The position numbers and the translations under genes were made by a program. Shown piece by piece: positions 21,687-28,897 of a stretch of 33,419 bases of DNA (position 1 is the first letter of the stretch; each line of letters begins with the position of its first letter). The notes under the pieces were generated by a model, which was given only the letters and a program-made list of their open reading frames with translations, ran no database searches and was not told where the DNA came from. Origin of the DNA: Methanobacteriota archaeon (lineage in GTDB: Archaea > Thermoplasmatota > Poseidoniia > Poseidoniales > Poseidoniaceae); the NCBI GenBank assembly GCA_018701175.1, contig JABIWF010000009.1, positions 1 to 33,419 on the forward strand, in the 5' to 3' direction.

Positions 21687-23090
21687 ATGCTTCCAGATGA
21701 CGCAGTAGACAGAATTGCTGAGGGATGTCGTCAAATTGGTGCTCTTTGTAAATCGCAAGGCATAGAACAATGGGAAGTCGTTGCAACACAGTCCTACGGG
21801 CACAGCATCGATATCGAAGCGGGAAAAATTTCTCTTGCTGCAGGTGGCGGTGAAGGTGGATACGGTGTCCGAGTGGTCGAAGGTGGCCGGTTTGGATACG
21901 CTTACCTTGTTGACCTTGCTTCTGCTGATTACGCTCTCCAGCAAGCGAGGGACATTGCCAAAGCATCTCCTTCTGTCGAAGGTTTTGTCTTACCAAGTGA
22001 ACAGACGGCGAGAAAAGTCGGCGGACTCTTTGATACCAACATCCTCAACATCGGTCCCGAAGATTTACTTGAACAAGCGGATGCCATCCTTAGTGAAGTT
22101 GCTTCGCTCGACGATCGAGCAGTCGTTACGGGAGGCGGTCTTGGCGTTGGTGCAAGCGCTGGTGCAATTTTTACCAGTGAGGGTATCGAATCGAGCGGCG
22201 TGACGACATCCCATGGAATTGGCGTTCAGGTTTCCATCGATGCCAATGACGAACTTACCAGTTCGTACGAAGGTGATTCGAGTCGTAAGAAATTGAAGCA
22301 AGTTCCTGATTGCGTCGCAGTCGCAGTAGACTGGGCACAGAAAACACGTGGACCTATTGAAGTCAATACTGAAGCTCACGATACTCCTGTTTTGATGACC
22401 AGTGAAGGTTTTTCCCCACTGTTCTCGATGGTTGTTCCCTCCGCAGTACGAGGCGACCGTTTGGTTCGCGATGAATCATTCTGGTCCGGTAAGCAAGGTG
22501 AAATAGTTCTCGCCGAAGACCTATCACTCATTGATGATGGTCGTATGGAAGGCGGTAAATCCGCCTCAGCCCGTGACGGTGAAGGCGTCCCAACGCGTCG
22601 CCAAACTCTCGTTGAAAACGGTCGATTAATTGGTTCTCTTTGGTCAACACGTGATGCAGCCCAACAAGTTGCTGAAGGCCGTATCGGTCATGCGCAAACG
22701 AACGGTTGCGCCGTGCGAGGTGGCCATCAAAGTCCCCCTTACACAGGTTGCTCAGATCTACAGATGACTTCAACTCGAACGCCTTCCGCTCAGGACTCAC
22801 TCTTGGAACGCATGGAGGATGGATACATCGTTCACAGCGTAATGGGCGCACACACTGCAAACCCGACAAGTGGTGATTTTTCTGTGACCACCAGCACCTT
22901 GCTGCGTGTTGAAGGCGGAGAAATCCTTGGCCCAGTTAAACAGGCTGGCCTATCTGGTAATTTAGCAAAGGCGCTTTCTTCGGAAGTCTATCTCGGCGAT
23001 GATGTTCGGGTACAAGGTTCCTATTCATCCGGCGCAATGCACTTGCCCGATGTGTTATTGATGCAAGGTTTGCGAATTAACCCCGCCTAA
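21687..23090 (+). CDS. pmbA: TldE/PmbA protease partner subunit
   Basis: This is the non-metal-binding half of the TldD/TldE heterodimer. The 467-residue protein aligns in layout with TldD (SYGHSIDIEAGKISLAAGG and YGVRVVEGGRFGYAY at the N-terminus) but has no HExxxH. The C-terminal region shows the PmbA-type features LVENGRLIGSLWSTRDAA, the NPTSGDFSV motif and a long final strand with LPDVLLMQGLRI. The start lies two bases after the tldD stop. In bacteria the two genes are often separate, so adjacency here supports a dedicated pair. Confidence 0.92.
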   Translation: MLPDDAVDRIAEGCRQIGALCKSQGIEQWEVVATQSYGHSIDIEAGKISLAAGGGEGGYGVRVVEGGRFGYAYLVDLASADYALQQARDIAKASPSVEGFVLPSEQTARKVGGLFDTNILNIGPEDLLEQADAILSEVASLDDRAVVTGGGLGVGASAGAIFTSEGIESSGVTTSHGIGVQVSIDANDELTSSYEGDSSRKKLKQVPDCVAVAVDWAQKTRGPIEVNTEAHDTPVLMTSEGFSPLFSMVVPSAVRGDRLVRDESFWSGKQGEIVLAEDLSLIDDGRMEGGKSASARDGEGVPTRRQTLVENGRLIGSLWSTRDAAQQVAEGRIGHAQTNGCAVRGGHQSPPYTGCSDLQMTSTRTPSAQDSLLERMEDGYIVHSVMGAHTANPTSGDFSVTTSTLLRVEGGEILGPVKQAGLSGNLAKALSSEVYLGDDVRVQGSYSSGAMHLPDVLLMQGLRINPA

Positions 23091-23229
23091 GTTGTTCAGT
23101 GACTTGATTCGATGTTCGTCTAAAAGGACAAATGTTCACGGCATTCTTTATGGTCTGTCGTCTTTCCTTGAGTTATCCATGGAGGTCAAGGGAGTGTACA
23201 GTCTCAACCAAAACGCACGAAAGCCCGCA

Positions 23230-23248
23230 GCCTGTTCTCCGTACAGGC
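23230..23248 (+). promoter_or_regulatory. Leader hairpin upstream of RPA
   Basis: GCCTGT, a seven-base loop and ACAGGC form a perfect six-base-pair stem inside the 191-base gap between pmbA and RPA, 34 bases before the ATG at 23282. Its position in the expected 5' leader could allow control of RPA translation. No function is shown. Confidence 0.3.
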
Positions 23249-23281
23249 ATCGAACGAACACATCAGGCAGAGGTCTTGACG

Positions 23282-24976
23282 ATGTCTGAAAAATACGAAA
23301 CTCATGTGAAGTCAATTCTTTCCGAGTGCCCTGATGCAGACCCTGAGGAGGTTGCTGCAGCATTTGAAAAGTATGAGACTGAATTCTTCATTCCACCTCA
23401 AGACGCCATGCGTTCGATTCTAAGGCGGTTCAAGGGTGACAAGACCCCAACACCATCCTCAGGCTCATCAGGTGGTTCTTCTGCAGCACCTCGTAACACC
23501 CGTAAGGTAAGCAGTCTTAGTGAACTCAAAGGCGATGACAAAGATATCGAAATCGAAGTTGAAATAATCTCACACAACATCCGAGACCAAACCATCCGTG
23601 GCGAACAGAAGCAAATCGCATTTGGTTTGCTTGAAGACAATCCTTGGGAAGAAAATGGACAAAAAAACCGTTGGGAATACAAAGACTGGGGTCCGAACTC
23701 GAACATTACGCCTGGTTCAGTCGTACGAATCGAAGGGGCTTCTGTAAACGAATACCAAGGGAAAATGTCGCTCAATATTAACCAATCAACTCGTATTGCA
23801 GTCGTTCGTGAAGGAACCCGTCCTATTACTGCACCAGGTGAACCACAAGACATTGACTCTTTGCCATCCGATGGCTACGTCTGTGTTGTTGGTAGAATCC
23901 TCGCATCGCGGCCAGACCAAATTCACCGCAAGGATGGTTCTGGTTCGATCGATATCGTGCGTGGAAGATTGGCCGATGAATCCGGTACCATTGGTTTCCT
24001 TTCATGGGAGCCGCTTGAACACGAAGTAGGAACGCTCCTCAAAATAGAGGGTGCTCAAGTTCGAACTTTCCGAGACACACCAGAGCTCAACTTTGGACGT
24101 ACGACTAAAATCGAGATTTATCATGACAAGAATTTCTCGGATGCAGACACATTGTCCCAGCAAACCGTGCTAACGCTATCTGAACTACGGGACGGAGCAC
24201 GAGATGTTGATGCAGTCGTTCAGATTACTGAATGGACCAAGCGTTCATTCACCCGAGATGGTGAAGAACGATTCCTTTGGTCTGGACAAATTGCTGACCC
24301 AACTGGTCGCTGCAGAATGAGTTCATGGAGCGAATTACCAATCACTGAAGATAAGTTACCAATCACCGTTCGATTGAAAGGTGTCAGAGTTCGAGCATGG
24401 CAAGGTATTCCAGACATTACCGTTGACAATGCAGACCAAGTTGAATTTCTCGATGCGCCACCATGGGACAGCGATTTAGATTTGACAACACACACTGCAG
24501 AAGTGGAATTGTTTGAACTTTCAACCGGAGCAAGCAGAGTTGGTGTTTCCACCAGCGCTACCGTCGTGAGTGTACGGGAAGACTCCGGTTTCATCCAGAG
24601 GTGTACAGAATGCCGTAGAGTATTACGCGACGGTGCTTGCGCAGAACACGGTCCAAACGACGGGAATGCCGATATCCGGCTACGTTTAGCAATAGACGAT
24701 GGCCGCTCCAGTGTCTCTTTACTCACCAACAAACAAGCGACACTCAGCCTTCTCGGCATGACTGAATCTGAACTTCAAGATACCGTGAATGATCTTGGGC
24801 AAGTCGCCTTTGTTCAATCGCTACGGGGTAAGATGCTTGGTCGAACAATCAAGGCATCCGGTCGAACAATTGTTGATGAACAAGGGGCTATGATGCTGGC
24901 AGATGGTGCGGCAATGGTAGACGAAGATGCGGGATTAAGGGCGACTGAAATCCGTGCTCAATGGAAGGTGGCATGA
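23282..24976 (+). CDS. Replication protein A (euryarchaeal RPA-type ssDNA-binding protein)
   Basis: This is a single-stranded DNA-binding protein for replication and repair. From ATG 23282 (564 residues): a helical N-terminal region (1-45, ending ILRRF), a Ser/Gly/Pro linker, then three OB folds at about 75-180, 195-300 and 300-400. The folds show repeated VRIEGA/LKIEGAQVR/LKGVRVRAW strands and WSG/LSWE elements. A fourth segment (430-550) contains a zinc-finger-like CTEC-x8-CAEH (about 441-456). The arrangement of several OB folds plus a zinc finger is that of euryarchaeal Rpa1/RPA41. The frame opens at 23132, but the extra 50 residues look like leader sequence. The stop overlaps the following gene by four bases (ATGA), which matches the usual rpa plus rpa-associated-protein pair. 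Confidence 0.88.
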   Translation: MSEKYETHVKSILSECPDADPEEVAAAFEKYETEFFIPPQDAMRSILRRFKGDKTPTPSSGSSGGSSAAPRNTRKVSSLSELKGDDKDIEIEVEIISHNIRDQTIRGEQKQIAFGLLEDNPWEENGQKNRWEYKDWGPNSNITPGSVVRIEGASVNEYQGKMSLNINQSTRIAVVREGTRPITAPGEPQDIDSLPSDGYVCVVGRILASRPDQIHRKDGSGSIDIVRGRLADESGTIGFLSWEPLEHEVGTLLKIEGAQVRTFRDTPELNFGRTTKIEIYHDKNFSDADTLSQQTVLTLSELRDGARDVDAVVQITEWTKRSFTRDGEERFLWSGQIADPTGRCRMSSWSELPITEDKLPITVRLKGVRVRAWQGIPDITVDNADQVEFLDAPPWDSDLDLTTHTAEVELFELSTGASRVGVSTSATVVSVREDSGFIQRCTECRRVLRDGACAEHGPNDGNADIRLRLAIDDGRSSVSLLTNKQATLSLLGMTESELQDTVNDLGQVAFVQSLRGKMLGRTIKASGRTIVDEQGAMMLADGAAMVDEDAGLRATEIRAQWKVA

Positions 24977-25911
24977 TGCAATCTGGAACACGTGCAAAAC
25001 GACAATCAGCATGGCATATGCTCGCATCCGAATTCAGTGAAGCAACACTTAACGAGAAAGGTTCAGGTGAATATGACCCATCATTTGTCATCACCAAACT
25101 TGGCGCCAAAGTGAATAGAGTTGTTGTTGCAGGTCTACTTGAGCGTCTTGAAGTTCGAGAAACATCGAATGGCTCGACACTCTACCAAGGACAAATGAGA
25201 GACCCATCAGGCCTCCACTATTTTTCAGTTGGAGATTATGCAAGTGAGTCGATGAGAGAACTTACGATGAGTTTGGTTGAGAAAACCGAAGTGGGTGAAC
25301 CAGTTCTCCTCCTCATGGTTGCTAAATCTCGCTGGTATCAGACCGATGAAGGTGCTGTTTACACTTCACTTCGCCCTGAAGAAGCATGTGAAATCGACGC
25401 TCAGCGTTATGCTTTGTGGCTGACACGTGCGTGTGAGGATACTCTCCAGCGAATGAAGAATTACTCAGATTCACTCGCTGCTGAACCAACCCGAGAAGGA
25501 TTGGTTGCAGCTGGAATTCCTGAGCACATGATCGATGGCCTCTTGGTTTCTCGAAACCACTACGGGGATATCGATGTGGAAACCTACACGCTCAACGTTA
25601 TGCAAGCATTGGATATTGCTGAAGGACGCATGGACGCTGCAAGTCAACCGGTTGCTGCTCCATCGCAAACTGAACTTCCAGGAGATGCAGCACCTTCGGG
25701 GGCAGAATCGAATGACGACGAAGTGAAGGATACTCTTGTCTCGATAATTGAGCAACTTGACCAAGGCGATGGTGTTGATTTTGAAACCGTTCTCACCAAT
25801 GCAGTCGCACGAGGCTTTGACCGTGGACTCGCTGAAGAAAAACTGGATGAACTTTCGAATGAAGGAACCCTACATGAACCACGATTTGGTTGGTTTAGAA
25901 TTGTTGGTTGA
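24973..25911 (+). CDS. RPA-associated protein (COG3390-type)
   Basis: The 312-residue protein is the expected partner of archaeal RPA: an N-terminal OB fold (about 45-140, VNRVVVAGLLERLEVRE and YFSVGDYA), a helical middle and an acidic Ala/Pro linker (about 220-250). A C-terminal winged-helix-like domain follows (about 255-312, VSIIEQLDQGDGVDFETVL and GTLHEPRFGWFRIV), resembling the C-terminal domain of MCM and RPA-like factors. ATG 24973 lies in an ATGATG overlapping the RPA stop; an upstream in-frame ATG at 24961 is less likely. A GGAAGGTGG stretch precedes it. In other euryarchaea the pair is co-transcribed and the proteins interact; that role is inferred here. Confidence 0.8.
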   Translation: MMQSGTRAKRQSAWHMLASEFSEATLNEKGSGEYDPSFVITKLGAKVNRVVVAGLLERLEVRETSNGSTLYQGQMRDPSGLHYFSVGDYASESMRELTMSLVEKTEVGEPVLLLMVAKSRWYQTDEGAVYTSLRPEEACEIDAQRYALWLTRACEDTLQRMKNYSDSLAAEPTREGLVAAGIPEHMIDGLLVSRNHYGDIDVETYTLNVMQALDIAEGRMDAASQPVAAPSQTELPGDAAPSGAESNDDEVKDTLVSIIEQLDQGDGVDFETVLTNAVARGFDRGLAEEKLDELSNEGTLHEPRFGWFRIVG

Positions 25912-25971
25912 CCTTCATTCCCCCCAACATTCAATACCTTGCGATGATGTGGGTAGTTTAGAGGTCATCAC

Positions 25972-26325
25972 ATGGCAGGTATGGATTTCTTTATTCGCCC
26001 AGCATCTGGGACTACAAGCGCAGATTGGGTGCGAATCCCAAATTGCGATATGAAAGTGCGTCTTACACGTCGACTTACTCGTACCATCATACGTGGCGAG
26101 GAAGGGGACGATCTTCACGACGAGGGTTCTGAATCCACTGCATACACCGTCACAGGAGAACTCTCCATCGATGACTACAAGAGAATTCTCACGATGTTCC
26201 GCTCAGGACAACCGTTTATCCATGACCCCTTTGAAGAGCGAGATGTCAAAGTTATTTTTGCTTCTATGGAATACGAAAGTTCGAACAAAATGTTCACCTT
26301 TGAACTACTTGAAGACATTGTTTGA
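25972..26325 (+). CDS. Unknown 117-residue beta-rich protein, possibly phage-tail GpU-like
   Basis: I do not recognise this family with certainty. It has no signal peptide and no membrane segment. It starts with FFIRPASG, has paired Arg/Thr strands (VRLTRRLTRTIIRGEEGD), an acidic loop, a strand TVTGELSIDDYKRIL, a helix, a second strand pair (DVKVIFASMEYESS) and a last strand MFTFELLEDIV. This order (paired strands, a G-x-L strand, a helix, a final x-F-x-L-L-E strand) resembles small phage tail proteins of the GpU/DUF6046 type, but I saw no diagnostic residue. A GAGGT site lies before the ATG (start 25972 or 25981). Nine bases separate it from the T2SF gene, suggesting one operon with the pilus-type machinery. 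Confidence 0.5.
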   Translation: MAGMDFFIRPASGTTSADWVRIPNCDMKVRLTRRLTRTIIRGEEGDDLHDEGSESTAYTVTGELSIDDYKRILTMFRSGQPFIHDPFEERDVKVIFASMEYESSNKMFTFELLEDIV

Positions 26326-26330
26326 GGTGA
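26324..26330 (+). promoter_or_regulatory. Ribosome binding site deciding the GTG start of the first T2SF gene
   Basis: GAGGTGA overlaps the stop of the 117-residue gene and ends four bases before GTG 26335. It fixes the non-ATG start and suggests coupled translation. Confidence 0.6.
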
Positions 26331-26334
26331 AAGC

Positions 26335-26916
26335 GTGCGTAAATTGGATGAGCAAAGAGAAGTTCTCTATGTCATCCGTACTTTGGATGTCTTAATGTCG
26401 TCTGGAGTCGGTCTTGAAGCAGCAATTCACACGATTGGTAGCGGCGGATACGGAATCATATCTGAGGATTTTTCTTCCATGATGGCTCGACTACGCAAAG
26501 GAAACAGCCGTGGTCTTGGCCCAGAACTCAAGTCGCTGATGAACAAAGCAGATTCTGACGGCTATACTCGTCTACTCAATACAATGTATACCAACGTCAC
26601 CCAAAATACCGATATCATCGAAACCCTTCGTAAGCAAGGTACACGTATGGAAAATGAAAGGACTGAGTCTGTTAAAAAATACATTGAAGAACTCGGTGCA
26701 GTGCCAGAAACACTACTCTCAATTGCAATGATTGGCCCAATTATTCTAGCCATTGCAGGTCTCATCCCTCAGTTGATGTCAGGCGATCTTGGCGCTTTCA
26801 TGCAACTTCCTCCAGCTTCTACCATCAATATGGTTGTCAATGTTGGACTTCTCCTGACCCTTCTTGGCATGTTCATGATTGGTCTCAAGGCACACACAAA
26901 GGATCCAGGGTTGTGA
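26335..26916 (+). CDS. T2SF-family (TadC/FlaJ-like) membrane protein, short form
   Basis: The product is 193 residues from GTG 26335. A cytoplasmic helical bundle (about 1-125) has the type II secretion F pattern (LDVLMSSGVGLEAAIHTIGSGGYG, then LRKQGTRMENER). Two membrane helices follow (about 127-150, SIAMIGPIILAIAGLIPQLM; 165-186, MVVNVGLLLTLLGMFMIGL). Usual TadC/FlaJ proteins are about 300 residues or more. This one is a half-size platform protein, and the next gene is a second one, so the platform is probably made from two chains. It would sit in the cytoplasmic membrane as the docking site of the assembly ATPase. Confidence 0.75.
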   Translation: MRKLDEQREVLYVIRTLDVLMSSGVGLEAAIHTIGSGGYGIISEDFSSMMARLRKGNSRGLGPELKSLMNKADSDGYTRLLNTMYTNVTQNTDIIETLRKQGTRMENERTESVKKYIEELGAVPETLLSIAMIGPIILAIAGLIPQLMSGDLGAFMQLPPASTINMVVNVGLLLTLLGMFMIGLKAHTKDPGL

Positions 26917-26920
26917 TTTC

Positions 26921-27652
26921 ATGATTTACGGTCTTCTCGAATCATTTAATGACAATTTGTTATTGCTTGTACTGATTGTTGTGGGAATCGCTTGTGCAGC
27001 AGGCGGAGTGCCCCCAATGATTGAACGAAGAAGGCGCCGTTCTATAGAGAACGCACTACCCTCGCTCCTCGAATCCCTTTCGGACTCCGTTGGTGCTGGA
27101 AGAGGTATTCAAGAAGCAATGATGGAGCAATCGAAAACCCTTCCCGGTGTTTTAGGAAAGTTGCTTAAAGAGACTCTCGAGGAAAGCCATTCATCGTCTT
27201 TCGACGCTGCTCTTTCGGCGTTCGCTGCTAAAACCCGTTCCTCCCAAGTCCAGAGAGTTATGGTTCTGATCGAGACTGCAATTGAACAAGATTCTCCATT
27301 GCAGGGTATCCTTTCTGACCTCGCGATGGATTATGAGCGTTTGAACGATTTGATGAACACACGAGAGCAGGAACTTTCCGGTCGCGGTCTTTTGATTGTG
27401 TTGTTCATCAGCATTGGCTTACCACTGCTTATCGCAGTAATAGTCGGACTTTTTGCACCGGCAAGTAAGGGCTTTCAAATTGATTCCTTCAATGCAACCT
27501 TCTCTTCTTTCTTTGGCGCTGCCTCTGCTATAGCAGTAGGTGTTTCCGGACGAATGATGGGACGTTTCAAAGACGTGCTTTGGTGGATGCCGGGATGGGT
27601 AGCAGTTTCTATGATTCTCTATCTCAGCGCAGTTATGATGATTGGAGGATGA
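26921..27652 (+). CDS. T2SF-family (TadB/FlaJ-like) membrane protein, second subunit
   Basis: The product is 243 residues from ATG 26921; an earlier in-frame start (26879) lies inside the preceding gene and is less likely. An N-terminal membrane helix is at about 9-27, followed by a basic RRRRR loop. The T2SF cytoplasmic helices contain LPSLLESLSDSVGAGRGIQEAM and a repeat of the same pattern. Membrane helices are at about 157-179 and 219-243, with a weaker one near 197-212. It is homologous in layout to the preceding gene, a pair comparable to TadB plus TadC. The end lies next to the ATPase start, with a GGAGG site bridging them. Confidence 0.78.
   Translation: MIYGLLESFNDNLLLLVLIVVGIACAAGGVPPMIERRRRRSIENALPSLLESLSDSVGAGRGIQEAMMEQSKTLPGVLGKLLKETLEESHSSSFDAALSAFAAKTRSSQVQRVMVLIETAIEQDSPLQGILSDLAMDYERLNDLMNTREQELSGRGLLIVLFISIGLPLLIAVIVGLFAPASKGFQIDSFNATFSSFFGAASAIAVGVSGRMMGRFKDVLWWMPGWVAVSMILYLSAVMMIGG
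27644..27648 (+). promoter_or_regulatory. Ribosome binding site deciding the start of the TadA/CpaF gene
   Basis: GGAGG lies eight bases before ATG 27657, inside the end of the preceding gene. It favours 27657 over the earlier TTG at 27642. Confidence 0.65.
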
Positions 27653-27656
27653 ACAT

Positions 27657-28895
27657 ATGAGCGAACAAGTACTAGCACAATACGGTCGAGTTACGATTTA
27701 CACAGAGGATAACCATCCTTCGCCAATCTACCACGTCGATGGCTCTGCCGAACCAAATCCATACGGTGACCTTGCGGTCTTACTCGAAGATGATGCACTT
27801 GAAGAAGTGATGTACAACGGCGGTACGCAGTGCGTTAAAATCGCTCATCGAGATCACGGCATGTGTCGGACCAACATTTGGATTGATGATGATTCGGGTA
27901 TTCAAATCGCCAAAAATATTGCTGCTTTCACCAATGTACCGCTCGGTGATGGACCTGGTCTCGTTCCAATTTTTGATGGTCGTCTTCCTGACGGCTCCCG
28001 TGTAAACGGTACAATTCCTCCTGTCACTCCAGACGGTCCAACACTTACCATCCGTAAGTTCAGGGAAGACCCTCTCACTATGATTGACTTGGTGAAGTTC
28101 GGTACCGTCAACTCAAGACTTGCTGCAATGATGTGGGTCTGGATTGAAGGGCTTGACAGTCGCCCAGCGAATTTCGTTATCGCTGGAGGGACCGGGTCGG
28201 GTAAGACTACCACTCTCAACTGTCTTGGAATGTACATTCCATGGCATCGTCGATTACTGACAGTAGAGGACACCGCTGAGTTGCAAGTATACCACGACCA
28301 CTGGCTGCGTATGGAAACTCGTCGAGAGCGCCCAGACGGCACGCCGGAGGTTGACATGAACGATTGTCTAAAATCCAGCCTTCGTATGCGGCCCGACCGA
28401 ATTATCGTTGGTGAAGTCCGTGGTCCAGAAGCTGCTACTCTACTTACTGCAATGAATACCGGACACGACGGTTCTTTTGGTTCACTCCACGCCAACACTG
28501 CCCAAGAGACGGTGACCCGTATGATTAACCCACCAATGCTTGTTCCTCCAATTATGTTGAGTGGGCTTGATTTGATTATCATCCAAGCCCGACTGCATGT
28601 CAACGGTAAGACTGCTCGTAAAATCACTGAAGTAGCCGAAATTGCAGGTATGGAAGGAGACAAGCCTCGATTGAATATCATTTGGAAGTACAATGCTGCA
28701 ACCGATCAAATTGAAGAAACTGGAATCCCTTCAAAACTTCGTGAAGTTATCTGCACTGCTGCCGGTATTTCTCCCGATGTCTTTGAGAAGCACGTATCTC
28801 AGCGCCAAGCGATAATCGAAGACCTAGTTCGACGAGACATTCACGACATTCAAACCGTGACGCAAGTCGTTCAGAACTTCTACGCTTCACGTTGA
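27657..28895 (+). CDS. CpaF/TadA/VirB11-family secretion ATPase
   Basis: This ATPase powers type IV-type filament assembly or secretion at the membrane. The 412-residue protein has the VirB11/TadA core: an N-terminal domain with FDGRLPDGSRVNG and LTIRKF, Walker A GGTGSGKT (177-184), an Asp box with LTVEDTAELQ, Walker B with IIVGEVRGPEA (catalytic E253) and the His box GSLHANTAQETVTRM. ATG 27657 is preceded by GGAGG. It lies downstream of two T2SF proteins, forming an ATPase plus two-chain platform module like archaeal Epd/Tad pili. No prepilin or prepilin peptidase is visible in the window. Its stop is two bases from the stop of the convergent SAP-domain gene. Confidence 0.9.
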   Translation: MSEQVLAQYGRVTIYTEDNHPSPIYHVDGSAEPNPYGDLAVLLEDDALEEVMYNGGTQCVKIAHRDHGMCRTNIWIDDDSGIQIAKNIAAFTNVPLGDGPGLVPIFDGRLPDGSRVNGTIPPVTPDGPTLTIRKFREDPLTMIDLVKFGTVNSRLAAMMWVWIEGLDSRPANFVIAGGTGSGKTTTLNCLGMYIPWHRRLLTVEDTAELQVYHDHWLRMETRRERPDGTPEVDMNDCLKSSLRMRPDRIIVGEVRGPEAATLLTAMNTGHDGSFGSLHANTAQETVTRMINPPMLVPPIMLSGLDLIIIQARLHVNGKTARKITEVAEIAGMEGDKPRLNIIWKYNAATDQIEETGIPSKLREVICTAAGISPDVFEKHVSQRQAIIEDLVRRDIHDIQTVTQVVQNFYASR

Positions 28896-28897
28896 AA

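Noticed and set aside
23220-23275. Possible tRNA in the RPA leader
   Set aside because: A hairpin followed by CATCGAACG recalls a T-arm, but no acceptor stem, D-arm or GTTCGA loop could be built.
23132-23281. Upstream extension of RPA
   Set aside because: The extra 50 residues look like random translation of a leader with a hairpin; the natural helical N-terminus starts at ATG 23282.
24220-24759. 179-residue open frame on the minus strand inside RPA
   Set aside because: It is antisense to OB folds of RPA, of low-complexity composition, and has no independent support.
27902-28693. 263-residue open frame on the minus strand inside the ATPase gene
   Set aside because: It lies wholly opposite the conserved Walker motifs of the CpaF/TadA gene, is Ser/Arg/Pro-rich with no domain, and has no ribosome site.
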